DNA of 64,000 nt from DATARR01 sp044868005 (GTDB lineage: Bacteria; Acidobacteriota; Thermoanaerobaculia; Multivoradales; UBA5704), in the NCBI GenBank assembly GCA_044868005.1, contig JBIOVX010000162.1, positions 15,404-79,403 of the forward strand. The letters run 5' to 3'. The notes beneath the pieces are model-generated. The model was not told the origin of the DNA and made no database searches. It was given only the letters and a program-made list of their open reading frames with translations. Position numbers and translations under genes: made by a program. This document shows, piece after piece, positions 31,456 to 42,000 of this stretch. The first letter of the stretch is position 1. The number at the start of each line of letters is the position of its first letter.

Positions 31456-33354
31456 ATGGTCTACGACGCCTCTTCCATCGAAGTCCTCACCGGGCTGGAG
31501 CCGGTGCGCAAGCGCCCCGGCATGTACACCTCCACCGAGCGGCCGGACCACCTCGCCCAGGAGGTGATCGACAACGCCGTGGACGAGGCCATCGCCGGCT
31601 ACGCCTCCGAGATCCTCGTCACCCTGCACGCGGACGGCTCGCTCTCCGCAGCCGACGACGGCCGCGGCATGCCGGTGGACATGCACAAGGGGGAGAAGCT
31701 GCCGGGGGTCGAGGTCATCCTCACCCGGCTGCACTCCGGCGCCAAGTTCTCGGACAAGAACTACCGCTTCTCCGGCGGCCTGCACGGCGTGGGCGTCTCG
31801 GTGGTCAACGCCCTGTCGTCGAAGCTGGAGGTCTGGGTCAAGCGCGAGGGCAAGGAGCACCACATGGCCTTCGCCGACGGCCGCAAGCGGTCGAACCTCA
31901 AGGTGGTCGGCACCGTGGGCCAGCGCAATACCGGCACGACGGTGCGCTTCTGGCCGGACCCCAAGTTCTTCGACTCGCCGAAGTTCAGCGTGCCGCGTCT
32001 CAAGCACGGGCTGCGCGCCAAGGCCGTGCTCTGCCCGAAGCTCCGCATCCGCTTCGTCCATGAAGGCCATGCCGAGGACGACGAGGAGTGGTATTACGAG
32101 GACGGCCTCAAGGACTATCTGACGGACGAGCTCGCGGGCTGCCAGATCGTGCCGGCCGAGCCCTTCATCGGCCACTTCCGCGGCCAGGACGAGGAGGTGG
32201 ACTGGGCGGTGGCGTGGCTCGGCGAAGAGGAGGACGCCGCCGACGTGGTGGCCGAGAGCTACGTCAACCTGATCTCCACCCATCAAGGCGGCACCCACGT
32301 CAACGGCTTCCGCGCCGGATTGACGGACGCCATCCGCGAGTTCTGCGAGTTCCGCGACCTGCTGCCGCGCGGCGTCAAGCTGGCGCCGGAGGACGTCTGG
32401 AGCCGCTGCAGCTACGTGCTCTCGGCGCGCATGAAGGAACCGCAGTTCACCGGCCAGACCAAGGAGCGCCTTTCCTCGCGCGAAGCGGCGGCCTTCGTCT
32501 CCGGCGTCACCAAGGATTCCTTCGCCCTGTGGCTCAACCATCACACGGCCGACGCCGAGCGCATCGCCCGCCTCGCCATCGACAGCGCGCAGTCGCGCCT
32601 GCGCACCGGCAAGCAGGTGAAGCGGAAGACCGTGACCTCCGGTCCGGCGCTGCCCGGCAAGCTCGCCGATTGCACCAGCCAGGACCTCAACTTGACCGAG
32701 CTCTTCCTCGTCGAAGGCGACTCGGCCGGCGGCTCAGCCAAGCAGGCGCGCAGCAAGGAGTACCAGGCGATCCTCCCCTTGCGCGGCAAGATCCTCAACA
32801 CCTGGGAGGTGGACTCCGCCGAGGTGCTCGCCTCCCAGGAGGTGCACGACATCGCGGTGGCGCTCGGAGTGGACCCCGGCTCCAACAAGCTCGACGGCCT
32901 GCGCTACGGCAAGGTCTGCATCCTCGCCGACGCCGACTCCGACGGCGCGCACATCGCGACCCTGCTCTGCGCCCTCTTCCTGCGCCACTTCCACAAGCTG
33001 GTTGAGGACGGCCGCGTCCACGTCGCCATGCCGCCCCTCTACCGCATCGACGTCGGCAAGGAAGTCTTCTACGCGCTCGACGACCGCGAGAAGAAGGGGA
33101 TCCTCGACCGCATCGAGGCCGAGGGCAAGAAGGGCAAACCCAACGTGCAGCGCTTCAAGGGACTGGGCGAGATGAACCCGCTGCAGCTCCGCGAGACCAC
33201 CATGGCCCGCGAGACCCGCCGCCTCGTCCAGCTCACCCTCGACGGCAAGCTCGACGCCGAATCATCCGTTGACAAGCTCCTCGCCAAGAACCGCGCCGGC
33301 GATCGCAAGGAATGGTTGATGGACGTGGGGAACCGGGCGGAGGTGGAGGTGTGA
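31456..33354 (+). CDS. parE: DNA topoisomerase IV subunit B
   Basis: A 632-aa type IIA topoisomerase ATPase subunit. The GHKL domain shows EVIDNAVDEA, DDGRGMPVD and GGLHGVGVSVVNAL; the TOPRIM part shows VEGDSAGGSAKQ, PLRGKILN and DADSDGAHI. The N-terminus (ASSIEVLTGLEPVRKRPGMY) and RNTGTTVRFWPDPKFFD follow the proteobacterial-type ParE rather than GyrB. parC is not in the window. The ribosome site is weak. Confidence 0.93.
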   Translation: MVYDASSIEVLTGLEPVRKRPGMYTSTERPDHLAQEVIDNAVDEAIAGYASEILVTLHADGSLSAADDGRGMPVDMHKGEKLPGVEVILTRLHSGAKFSDKNYRFSGGLHGVGVSVVNALSSKLEVWVKREGKEHHMAFADGRKRSNLKVVGTVGQRNTGTTVRFWPDPKFFDSPKFSVPRLKHGLRAKAVLCPKLRIRFVHEGHAEDDEEWYYEDGLKDYLTDELAGCQIVPAEPFIGHFRGQDEEVDWAVAWLGEEEDAADVVAESYVNLISTHQGGTHVNGFRAGLTDAIREFCEFRDLLPRGVKLAPEDVWSRCSYVLSARMKEPQFTGQTKERLSSREAAAFVSGVTKDSFALWLNHHTADAERIARLAIDSAQSRLRTGKQVKRKTVTSGPALPGKLADCTSQDLNLTELFLVEGDSAGGSAKQARSKEYQAILPLRGKILNTWEVDSAEVLASQEVHDIAVALGVDPGSNKLDGLRYGKVCILADADSDGAHIATLLCALFLRHFHKLVEDGRVHVAMPPLYRIDVGKEVFYALDDREKKGILDRIEAEGKKGKPNVQRFKGLGEMNPLQLRETTMARETRRLVQLTLDGKLDAESSVDKLLAKNRAGDRKEWLMDVGNRAEVEV

Positions 33355-33418
33355 GGGGGCGTCGAATTTCAGTCTCCGATTCCGTCATTGCCTTGATTCT
33401 CAGCGTCATCGCGCCGGC

Positions 33419-33536
33419 GGCCCTCACTCCCCCGGCCCCTCTCTCCCCGAGGGAGAGAGGGGAGAAAGACCGAAAGAGCTTCTTTTTTATTCCCTCCTCT
33501 CCCTTGGGGAGAGGAGGGGTAGGGGAGGTGAGGGCC
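33419..33536. repeat. Paired inverted hairpin repeat, copy 2
   Basis: Same architecture as 11942-12075: GGCCCTCAC...CTCTCTCCCCGAGGGAGAGA, an A/T-rich spacer with T-run, then the complementary unit ending GTGAGGGCC. It fills most of the space between parE and the GreA-like gene. The two copies differ in the spacer and in parts of each arm. Confidence 0.8.
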
Positions 33537-33610
33537 GACGGCGCGGCAACGCCTGAATGAAGGCAAGGGGCGGGATCGGATACCGGAATCTGCTATCTTC
33601 CTCCTCCCCT

Positions 33611-35680
33611 ATGGCGATTTCGCGCACCACACAGAACCAGCTCTCCAAGGGCGATTTCGAGGCGATCGAGGGCGAGTGGCTGACGCGCCTCGACGGCGAT
33701 CTCTCCGATCTCGACTACTTCGTCGGCGTGGCGCGCGCCCTCGTCGGCACCGGCGAGGAGGGCCGCGCCCGCTCTCTGCTCGAGCTGCTCGACGAGCAGC
33801 TCCGCGAGGCGGGGCAGTGGGCGGTCCGCCTGCATCTCCTCCGGCGCGCCGGCCCCCTGTACGTCGCGGACGAGAAGCTCCATCCCACCCTCTCGGCCAC
33901 CCTCTCCAAGCTCCACGCGGACCGCTCGACCTACAAGTCCTTCTACGAGGCCGTGGGTCTCCACCGCGCCACGAACGACATCCCGAAGACCTGGGAGAAG
34001 GTCGAGCGCCTGGAAGGCCTGCTCGCCTTCGACGTCGGCACCGTGGTGGCGATGGAGGGCAAGGGCGCCGGCCGCGTGGTGGAGGCCAATCTCGGGCTGG
34101 AGAGCTTCAAGGTGGACTTCGAGAAGATCCGCGGCGTCAACGTCGGTTTCAAGGCCGCGCCCAAGCTGCTGCGGGCCCTCTCCCCCGAGCACGTGCTGCG
34201 CCGCAAGCTCGAGGAGCCGGCGGGGCTCAAGGCGCTTGCCGCCCCCGAGCTGCTGCGCGTCACCCTGCAGAGCTACGACCGGCCGCTGACCGGCGGCGAG
34301 ATCCGCGACGTCGTCGCCGGCATCGTCTCCGAGGCGCAGTGGACGGCCTGGTGGAGCGCCGCCCGCAAGCATCCGCAGGTGGTGGCCAGCGGCAGCGGCG
34401 CGCGCCAGACCTACAGTTGGGCGGGGAGCAGCGGCGACGCCATGGACTCTGTGTGGAAGTCTTTCGAGCGCGACGAGCCCCGGCGCAAGATCGAGCGGCT
34501 GAAGCGCGAGGGCCCGCGCGACGCCGGCCTGCGCGACCGCATGGCGGCGAACCTCTCCGCGCTCGCCGAGCGGGTGATGGACGCCGATCCCGGGCTCGCC
34601 TTCGAGATCTGGTTCGCCGTCGAGCGCAGCGGCGGCAAGATCGCGGAGAGCGTGGACTGGTCGCCCGACCGGCTGCTCTCTCACCAGCCGTCTCAGGTCT
34701 TCGCCGGCATCGAGGACCGCCTGCTGCGCGAGCGCGCCTACACGATGGTGCGCGAGCGGCGCGAAGACTGGCCCGCCGTCTACCGCGACGCCATGACCCG
34801 GGAGACGGACCCGCGCGCGCTCGACCTCCTCGCCGATGGCCTCGCCCAGGGAGGGCCGCGCGAGCTCGACCGCTTCCTCGACAGTCTCTTCGCCCAGCCG
34901 CATCGCAACCCGGCGGCCTTCACCTGGCTCGCCGAGCGGGCCGCGGTGGACGAGGACCTGCGCGCCCGCAACGCCCTGCGCCTGCTGCAGCAGATCCTCA
35001 CCGCCCCGTCGCGCGACGAGTTCGCGCCGTTCCGCGTGCGCCTGCTGGCCCTCGCCGAGTCGGGCGGCACGGTGCCCCGCCTCCTCGCCCACCTCACAGC
35101 GGAGCAGGCCGCCCAGGCCGAGGACGCCGTGCAGCGCGCCGCCACGCTCGAGCCCTACCAGCGCGAGCAGCTCGTCAACGCCATCCACCTGCGCTTCGAG
35201 AGCCTGCGCAAGGAGACCGGCCCGGCGCCGATTTACGCCACCCGCGAGGCGGTGGAGGCCAAGCGCAGCGAGCTGCAGCAGATCCTCTCCGTGGACATCC
35301 CGGCCAACCGCAAGGCCATCGCGGAGGCGCGCGCGATGGGCGACCTGCGCGAGAACTTCGAATACAAGGCGGCGCGCCAGCGGCACGAGTACCTCAACGC
35401 CCGCGCCGCGTCCCTCAACGCCGACCTCTCCCGCGTCCGCATCATCGACACCGCGGGCACGGACGCCTCCGAGGTCCGCATCGGCAGCCGCGTCCGCCTC
35501 GCCGGCGCCGCGGGCGCGCGCCTGATCACCATCCTCGGTCCCTGGGAGAGCAACCCGGAGGAGGACGTCATCTCCTACGAATCCGAGCTGGCCCAGGAGC
35601 TGCTCGGCCGCAAGGTGGGCGACGCGGTGGCGATCGGCGGCGAGAGCTGGACGGTGGCGGCGGTCGAGCCGTTCCGGTAG
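33611..35680 (+). CDS. Large GreA-like protein with long N-terminal extension
   Basis: A 689-aa protein. Only the last ~150 residues are GreA-like: a coiled coil with the acidic tip GDLREN (577-582) and FEYKAARQRHEY, then the C-terminal FKBP-like domain (SRVRLAGAAGARLITILGP). GreA rescues backtracked RNA polymerase. The ~530 upstream residues include a KOW/CarD-like stretch (VVAMEGKGAGRVVEANLGLE) and helical repeats of unknown role. Chlamydial GreA also has a long N-terminal extension. The ATG at 33611 begins the conserved part. Confidence 0.8.
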   Translation: MAISRTTQNQLSKGDFEAIEGEWLTRLDGDLSDLDYFVGVARALVGTGEEGRARSLLELLDEQLREAGQWAVRLHLLRRAGPLYVADEKLHPTLSATLSKLHADRSTYKSFYEAVGLHRATNDIPKTWEKVERLEGLLAFDVGTVVAMEGKGAGRVVEANLGLESFKVDFEKIRGVNVGFKAAPKLLRALSPEHVLRRKLEEPAGLKALAAPELLRVTLQSYDRPLTGGEIRDVVAGIVSEAQWTAWWSAARKHPQVVASGSGARQTYSWAGSSGDAMDSVWKSFERDEPRRKIERLKREGPRDAGLRDRMAANLSALAERVMDADPGLAFEIWFAVERSGGKIAESVDWSPDRLLSHQPSQVFAGIEDRLLRERAYTMVRERREDWPAVYRDAMTRETDPRALDLLADGLAQGGPRELDRFLDSLFAQPHRNPAAFTWLAERAAVDEDLRARNALRLLQQILTAPSRDEFAPFRVRLLALAESGGTVPRLLAHLTAEQAAQAEDAVQRAATLEPYQREQLVNAIHLRFESLRKETGPAPIYATREAVEAKRSELQQILSVDIPANRKAIAEARAMGDLRENFEYKAARQRHEYLNARAASLNADLSRVRIIDTAGTDASEVRIGSRVRLAGAAGARLITILGPWESNPEEDVISYESELAQELLGRKVGDAVAIGGESWTVAAVEPFR

Positions 35681-35708
35681 ACCTTCTCGAAATCCTGGCG
35701 CCGTCTCC

Positions 35709-35741
35709 CTGTTGTCCCTGCCGTCCTTGCTGTCCTTTCCC
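35709..35741. repeat. GTCC-periodic intergenic motif, copy 2
   Basis: CTGTTGTCCCTGCCGTCCTT followed by GCTGTCC repeats GTCC every 9-11 nt and resembles one arm of the 9845-9918 hairpin. It lies just after the GreA-like stop. Confidence 0.45.
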
Positions 35742-35787
35742 GTAAGGGCTCGTAGTACTCTAGGCGCCGCTTGACGGAGGCGCGATC

Positions 35788-36342
35788 TTGATCTCGGACG
35801 GCCAGCAGAGACCTCCCGGGGAGGCGATGGACTTCGCGCAGCTCCACCGCGACCTGGCGCGCGCCGTAGGCCGCGTCTGCCCGCGCTGGATGGCGGACCG
35901 GGCGGACGATCTCGTGCAGGTGGCGCTGATGCGGGTGATGGAGATCCAGCGTCGCAGGGAGGGCACGGTGGAGTTCTCCTCCATCTATCTCAGGAAAGCG
36001 GCCTACAGCGCCATGGTGGACGAGATCCGGCGGTTGCGCCGGCGGCAGGAGGTCTCCATCGAGAGCGACGACGAGGAGGGCGGGCCGGTGTTCGATCCCG
36101 CCGCGCCGGAGCCGGACCCGGAGCGCGCTTCCGCCGGCCGGCAGGTGGGGAGGGCCATCCGCGACTGCCTCGGCGGCATGGTGCCGCCGCGCCGCCACGC
36201 CGTCACCCTCAACCTGCAGGGCCACAGCGTGCCGGAGATCGGCCGGCTGCTCGGCTGGACGGCCAAGAAGGCGGAGAACCTGGTCTACCGCGGCATGGCC
36301 GACCTGCGCGGCTGCCTGGGCGCAAAGGGACTTCATCATTGA
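35788..36342 (+). CDS. ECF-type sigma factor
   Basis: A 184-aa sigma factor. Region 2 (RWMADRADDLVQVALMRVME, then YLRKAAYSAMVDEIRRLRRR) and region 4 (LNLQGHSVPEIGRLLGWTAK then KAENLVYRGMADLR) are both present. The start is TTG at 35788, 7 nt after GGAGG. The anti-sigma-like gene lies ~120 nt downstream, the usual sigma/anti-sigma order. Target promoters and signal are unknown. Confidence 0.88.
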   Translation: MISDGQQRPPGEAMDFAQLHRDLARAVGRVCPRWMADRADDLVQVALMRVMEIQRRREGTVEFSSIYLRKAAYSAMVDEIRRLRRRQEVSIESDDEEGGPVFDPAAPEPDPERASAGRQVGRAIRDCLGGMVPPRRHAVTLNLQGHSVPEIGRLLGWTAKKAENLVYRGMADLRGCLGAKGLHH

Positions 36343-36465
36343 GACACAAAGTACCCGAACGATCTCAAGGTTTTGCAAGGACTGGAACCGTTTACAGTAA
36401 ATGGTGAAAGAGCTGGGTGAGGGTATTTCCACCTCCGGAGCGTTCCCTTACCGAGAGGTGACACG

Positions 36466-37149
36466 ATGAGCCACGACGACGACCAGGAACTCGCAAGCCT
36501 ACGGGCCGTATTCACCGCTCCGGCGGCGGCCGCTCCGGACCCGGAGAGCTGTCCGGCGCCGGAGAAGATCTGGGAAGCGGTCCGCGGCGAGCTGCCGCCG
36601 GCCGAGCTGCGGCAGGTGGTGGAGCACACCGCCTCCTGCGCGGCCTGCGCCGAGGACTGGCGGCTGGCGGCGGAGCTCGGGCGCCAATCCGCCGCGGCGG
36701 CCGAGACCGAGACGGCTCCCGGCAAGGTCCTCCAGGGCCGCTTCGGCCGCTGGCGCCCGCTGACGGCGGCCGCCGCTCTGGCCGCCGGCCTGCTCCTCGT
36801 CGTGGGCGTGTACCGGACGGGCATCCTGGGTCCTGGGCAACCCACCTACCGCGAAGCGGGGAGCGAGGCCATCCGTTCGCTGATTTCCGAGAACCAGGCG
36901 CTGCCGCGGCAGGGAGCGGTGCTGCGCTGGTCGCCGGTGCCCGGGGCCGAGTCCTACGACGTACGCCTCAGCACGGAGGATCTGCGGCTCGTCCTCACCG
37001 TACAGGGCTTGCAGGCGGCCTCCTACTCCGTCCCCGAGAGCGCGCTGGCGGGCCTGCCGCCAGGATCGAAGCTCCTCTGGCAGGTGGACGCCGTATTCCC
37101 CGACGGCTCGCGCCGGAGCTCGGAGACATTTACGGTGGAGGTGCGCTGA
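36466..37149 (+). CDS. Membrane anti-sigma-like protein with zinc-finger motif
   Basis: A 227-aa protein. The N-terminal cytoplasmic part carries HTASCAAC (Hx3Cx2C), the zinc-binding anti-sigma motif. One membrane helix follows (about residues 100-120, AAAALAAGLLLVVGVYRTG). The external C-terminal ~90 residues look like a fibronectin-type beta sandwich (LRWSPVPGAESYDVRLST ... LLWQVDAVFPDGSRR). It probably binds the ECF sigma encoded upstream and releases it on an envelope signal. Confidence 0.85.
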   Translation: MSHDDDQELASLRAVFTAPAAAAPDPESCPAPEKIWEAVRGELPPAELRQVVEHTASCAACAEDWRLAAELGRQSAAAAETETAPGKVLQGRFGRWRPLTAAAALAAGLLLVVGVYRTGILGPGQPTYREAGSEAIRSLISENQALPRQGAVLRWSPVPGAESYDVRLSTEDLRLVLTVQGLQAASYSVPESALAGLPPGSKLLWQVDAVFPDGSRRSSETFTVEVR

Positions 37150-37152
37150 CGC

Positions 37153-37506
37153 TCACCCCTGCAGCCGCCGCGCGAGCTGCTCCGCCCGCTGCCGGTTGAC
37201 AGTCTCGGCGTCGGGGGCCGGAATTTCTCGGTGGGCGGTCGAAGCGATCCTGAGGTCCCGCTCGACGGGCGGAAGAACCCTGTCGGTCACCGCGTCCCAG
37301 GTCTGGCTGACGACGATCGCCTCCAGGTTCTGCAGGCGGTCGAGGATCGCCCCGCGCTCCTGCTTCAGGACGGCCACCTCGCGTTCCAGGTCGCCGGTGG
37401 AGGCCCCGAGATCCCGTTGCGTCGCCTTGAACTTCAACCACTCGCGGAAACCCTTGACCATGATGCCGGCGAGCGGGATCAGGACCCAGATCCAGACTTC
37501 TGGCAT
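37153..37506 (-). CDS. Small membrane-anchored coiled-coil protein
   Basis: A 117-aa protein: N-terminal helix VWIWVLIPLAGIMVKGF, then a coiled coil (TGDLEREVAVLKQERGAILD), then a basic tail. It resembles PspB-like envelope-stress proteins in layout, but similarity is weak. The ATG at 37506 has a GGAGGG site. It is convergent with the anti-sigma gene, three nt apart, and divergent from the DAHP synthase gene. Confidence 0.65.
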   Translation of the reverse strand: MPEVWIWVLIPLAGIMVKGFREWLKFKATQRDLGASTGDLEREVAVLKQERGAILDRLQNLEAIVVSQTWDAVTDRVLPPVERDLRIASTAHREIPAPDAETVNRQRAEQLARRLQG

Positions 37507-37583
37507 CTTTTCTCCCTCCAGACAGCCATTCTACCCCCGCTGTCCCGCATTGCTCGGCCTTGGTACACTCCGATCGAGAGGCC

Positions 37584-38966
37584 ATGATTCCGAACCGCTT
37601 CCCCGCTCCCGTCCCGACGCCCGCCGATTGGTCGCCGACCTCCTGGCGGGCGAAGCCGGCGCTGCAGCAGCCGGTCTATCCGGACGCCGAGCGGCTGGAG
37701 GAGGTGCTGCGCGAGCTCTCGTGCCTGCCGCCGCTCGTCACCTCGTGGGAGATCGAGCGGCTGAAGACGCAGCTCGCGGAGGCGGCCCGCGGCGAGCGCT
37801 TCCTCCTCCAGGGCGGCGACTGCGCCGAGAGCTTCGACGACTGCACCTCGGACGCGATCGCCAACAAGCTCAAGATCCTGCTGCAGATGAGCCTCGTGCT
37901 CGTCCACGGCGCCCGCCGGCGGGTGATCCGCGTCGGCCGCTTCGCCGGCCAGTACGCCAAGCCGCGCAGCGAGGACATGGAGACACGCGGCGAGGTGACC
38001 CTGCCGGCGTACCGCGGCGATCTCATCAACCGCGCGCCCTACACGGCCGCCGATCGCACCCCGGATCCCGCCCTGTTGCTGCGCGGCTACGAGCGGGCGG
38101 GGCTGACGATCAACTTCATCCGCTCCCTGATCGAGGGCGGCTTCGCCGACCTGCACCATCCCGAGTACTGGAACCTCGCCTGGGTGAAGCACTCGCCGCA
38201 CGCCGAGGAGTACCACCGCCGGGTGGCGGCGATCCGCGACTCGCTGCACTTCCTGGAGTCCCTGCGCGGCCAGCAGATTCCGGAGATGGCCCGGGTGGAC
38301 TACTTCACCAGCCACGAGGCCCTGCACCTGCTCTACGAGCAGGCGCAGACCCGGCGGGTGCCGCACCGCACCGGCTGGTACAACCTGTCGACGCACTTCC
38401 CCTGGCTCGGCATGCGCACCGCCAAGCTCGGTGGCGCCCACGTCGAGTACCTGCGCGGCATCGCCAACCCGATGGCGGTCAAGGTGGGGCCGGCGATGAC
38501 CGCCGAGGGTCTCCTCGCGCTGGCCGAGGTGCTCGATCCGCACGGCGAGCCCGGCCGCCTCACCCTCATCCACCGCTTCGGCCAGCAGAAGATCGCCGCC
38601 GGCCTGCCGCCGCTCGTCGAAGCGTTGCGCCGCGCCGGCCGCACCGTGCTCTGGGTGTGCGATCCCATGCACGGCAACACCGAGGCGGTGGCGGGCGGCC
38701 TCAAGACGCGCCGCTTCGATCACATCCTGGCCGAGCTCGAGCAGGCGTTCGCCATCCACGAGGAGATGGGCTCCTACCTCGGCGGCGTCCACTTCGAGCT
38801 CACCGGCGAGGACGTCACCGAGTGCACCGGCGGCGCCCGCGGCCTGACCGAGGAGGACCTGCGCCGCGCCTACCGCTCGCAGGTGGACCCGCGCCTCAAC
38901 TACGAGCAGGCCCTGGAGATGGCCCTGCTCATCGCGGGACGGATGGGGAACACCGCCGGCCCCTGA
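37584..38966 (+). CDS. Class II 3-deoxy-7-phosphoheptulonate synthase
   Basis: A 460-aa class II (plant/Mycobacterium type) DAHP synthase, first step of the shikimate pathway: phosphoenolpyruvate plus erythrose-4-phosphate. Motifs: LLQGGDCAESF, RVGRFAGQYAKPRSE, KVGPAM and CDPMHGNT. Length and order match the family. Class II enzymes are metal-dependent. The ATG at 37584 follows a GAGAGG site. It stands alone on the plus strand. Confidence 0.96.
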   Translation: MIPNRFPAPVPTPADWSPTSWRAKPALQQPVYPDAERLEEVLRELSCLPPLVTSWEIERLKTQLAEAARGERFLLQGGDCAESFDDCTSDAIANKLKILLQMSLVLVHGARRRVIRVGRFAGQYAKPRSEDMETRGEVTLPAYRGDLINRAPYTAADRTPDPALLLRGYERAGLTINFIRSLIEGGFADLHHPEYWNLAWVKHSPHAEEYHRRVAAIRDSLHFLESLRGQQIPEMARVDYFTSHEALHLLYEQAQTRRVPHRTGWYNLSTHFPWLGMRTAKLGGAHVEYLRGIANPMAVKVGPAMTAEGLLALAEVLDPHGEPGRLTLIHRFGQQKIAAGLPPLVEALRRAGRTVLWVCDPMHGNTEAVAGGLKTRRFDHILAELEQAFAIHEEMGSYLGGVHFELTGEDVTECTGGARGLTEEDLRRAYRSQVDPRLNYEQALEMALLIAGRMGNTAGP

Positions 38967-39027
38967 TCGCCGTTCGTCTTACTGTTCCCTCATCGCAGAC
39001 CATTGCTTGCTCCTATCACTGAGATCG

Positions 39028-42000
39028 TTATTCAGCTCGCGCCCAGCTCGGGCGCAACGAGGGTTTCGCGGCGCAGGTGCGAGGCTTCCGGGCGGCAGTC
39101 AAGGAGAGCGTCGCGAACACGGCCATGGGTGCAAGCAGCGTCGAGGCCAGGAGCCCTCCGACGACGGTGACCGCCAGACCGACCCAGAAATTGCCGGCTT
39201 TGGGTACTACGAGGAGCGGCAGCATGCCGGCGATGGAGGTGAGGGTCGTCGCCCACATGGGCCTGAGGCGCTGCCGGAGGGCGAGCAGAGCCAGCCTCGG
39301 CACCGGGCTGGCGGGCCGGGCCTGGCGCAGGCGCCGGTAACGGTCCGTGAGGAGAATGGAGTCGTTGACCACGATGCCGACGGTCAACAGAACGCCGATG
39401 AAAGCTCCCTCGGCGAAGTTCTGGCCGCTCACCAGGAAGCCCGCCACGATGCCGATCCAGGAGAGCGGGACGGCGAGCATCGCCACCGCCGCGAGACGCC
39501 AGCTCTCCAGAACGGCGGCGATGACCAGGAAGACCAGCGCAATCGTGCCCAACACCAGCCACAGGAACTCCTTTTGCACCTCGGCGGTGAAGAACTCCGA
39601 CTTTGGCCGTTCCAGGCGGTAGCCGGGAGGAAGCCGCAATGAGGCGATCTCCTTGTCGAGCATCTTCCTGCCCATCTCGTAAGGGCCGCGGAAGAAGACG
39701 CGCAGAGTGCGGCGGTATTGCTGGTCGAATCGCTCGATGACCGGCGGATCCTTTTCGAACGAGAGCTCCGCGTGGTCCGCGAGGCGCACCGGGCCGCCCG
39801 TGCCGGCGGCCAGCGGCGTGCCGAGGAGGGTCTCGAGATCGACGTCCTCGGCTCCTTCCATGGCGACGCGAACCGGCACGCGGGGAGCGCCCTCGAAGTC
39901 GGTGTAGAAGTCGGGGGCCTCCCGCCAGAGCCGGGGCTGCAACGCCGCCGCCAGCGCCCGGGCGGAGAGGCCGGTCTGGGCACCGGCGTCGGGCCCCCAG
40001 TGGAAACGCACGACTTCGCGTGCCGGCGGCTGGCCTCTGTCCGCCGCGTTGACGTCGACCCCCGCCACGCGAGGGTAGGACGCTAGGCGGCGCGCAAATC
40101 TTTGCGCGGCCTCCTCGAGCCCTTCATAGCCCGCTCCGAAGGCGTGCACGGTCAAGCCGGAGACCTCGCCAAGGCCGCTATAGAAGCCGGTGGGGAGGAG
40201 CCCGGAGATCGAGATCTCCAAGCCCGCCATCTGCAGGGCGTGCGCGATGAGGCGCTCGCGCAGCAGGTAGGGCTCTTCGGTGTCCGTCGCCCTCTCGCGG
40301 AAGAGGACGCGCATCGTCGCCGTCCTCTCCCGGACATTGACCAGGGTACGCTCGACGGCAGGCGAGACGAGAGCTTCCCGCTCGAAGGGGCGCATCCGCT
40401 CGTCGGCGCGCGCGATGCCGGTGCCCGCCGGCAGTTGGAGGCGCACGCGAATCTCGGGGCGCTCATTGAAGTCCCAGCGTTTGCCGAGCTCCACTTTTTG
40501 CAGGAAGGGTCGGGTGACGCCGCCGAGGAGCGGATCGAGCCAGACACGCGCCCCGCGGAAGCGTTCGCCGCCGAAGGTGGCGTTGTAGCGCTCGCCGAAG
40601 CGGCGGGCGTCCGCGGAGGGCCAGCCTTCGGGAGGCTCTTCGATGAGATCGGGGAGCAGGGGCGTGGGAAGTCCGATGGCCAGCACGAGGAGGGAGAGGC
40701 TCAGCTTGGGGTGTCGAAGGTTGAGCCGGTACGGCAGGAGAAGCCAGCGGGCAGGACTCGGGGCGGCGATCTTCCGCGGCGTTGAGTTGCGGAGGCCGTG
40801 GCCCAGGTTGGGAATGACGAAAACGCTCGCCAGCAGCGAGAGGATGAGCGTCAGGGAGCAGAGGGCGGCGAAGGAAAAGAAGAGCGTCCTCAGCTCTCCG
40901 CTCAGATAGACCATCGGCAGGAAAACAGCGCAGGTGGTAAGCGTGCCGCCGACGAGCGGCAGCCAGACGGCCCTGACCGCCCTGACCGCGGCGGCGGCAT
41001 AACCCGACACGCCGCCGCCCGGCCGCGCCACCAGCTCCACCTGTAGGCGTTCGGTGACGATGATGGCGTTATCCACGAGCAGGCCGAAGAGAAGCACCAG
41101 GCCCGCGATCGTCAACACGTTGAGGGTGAGCCCCAGAACGGCAAAGAGAATCATGGCAGCCGAAAGGGAGAGGACGGCGACGACGAGAACGAGCACCACG
41201 GCCCAGCGGCTGCGGAGAATGGCGGCCAGGGTGAGGACCACCAGGATCAGGCCCAGGCCGCCCCGGAGCGCGAGATCGCGGAACTGTTCGCGGATACTCT
41301 CGCTGCGATCATCGGCCACCAGGAGCTCGGCGCCCGGCGGCAGGACTTGCCGAGTCTCTTCGACGACCTTGTTTACGTCTCTCGCCACTCGCAGAAGATG
41401 GCTGCCGGGGCTGCGCTCGAGGATGAGAGAGACAACGGGCTTGCCGTTGATGCGGCTCACCGAACGCAACGGTGCGATGCCGAGCTCGACGCGGCTGAGG
41501 TCGCTCAGGCGGAGAGCGGCGCGCTGGGCGCCGGGATCGGTTGCCAAGGGCAGTCCGGCCAGGGATGAAAGCGCCCGCTCGCCTTGCCGGTAAAGCAACA
41601 CCTGGCCCGCCGCCGCCGGCAAGGTGCCGTAGCTCCGGTCGTGGAGAACACCGGCGAGCCGCTCGCGGAGAACGGTGACGGGTTGCCGGTGAATGTCCAA
41701 CCGTTCCGGAGCCACCCGCGCCAGGAGCTCCCGTTGCTCACCGCCGGCAATCTCGACGCCGGCAACGCCGGGCAGCTTGAAGAATCGCGGCGCGATGTCC
41801 CGCTCCGCGAGCTCGCGCAGCGCGGCCGGCGACAAGGGGGCCACCAATTGGAGGGTCATGAAACCCAGGTCGTCGCGGAAGGCTTCGGGAGTGGACGAGA
41901 TGAGGTTCAGCGACACGCCTTCCGGCAGCCTTCGGCTCAGCGCGGCGAGCCGGTCCAGCATCTCGAATCGGAGGACCCCGAGCGAGCGGTTCTCCATGAG

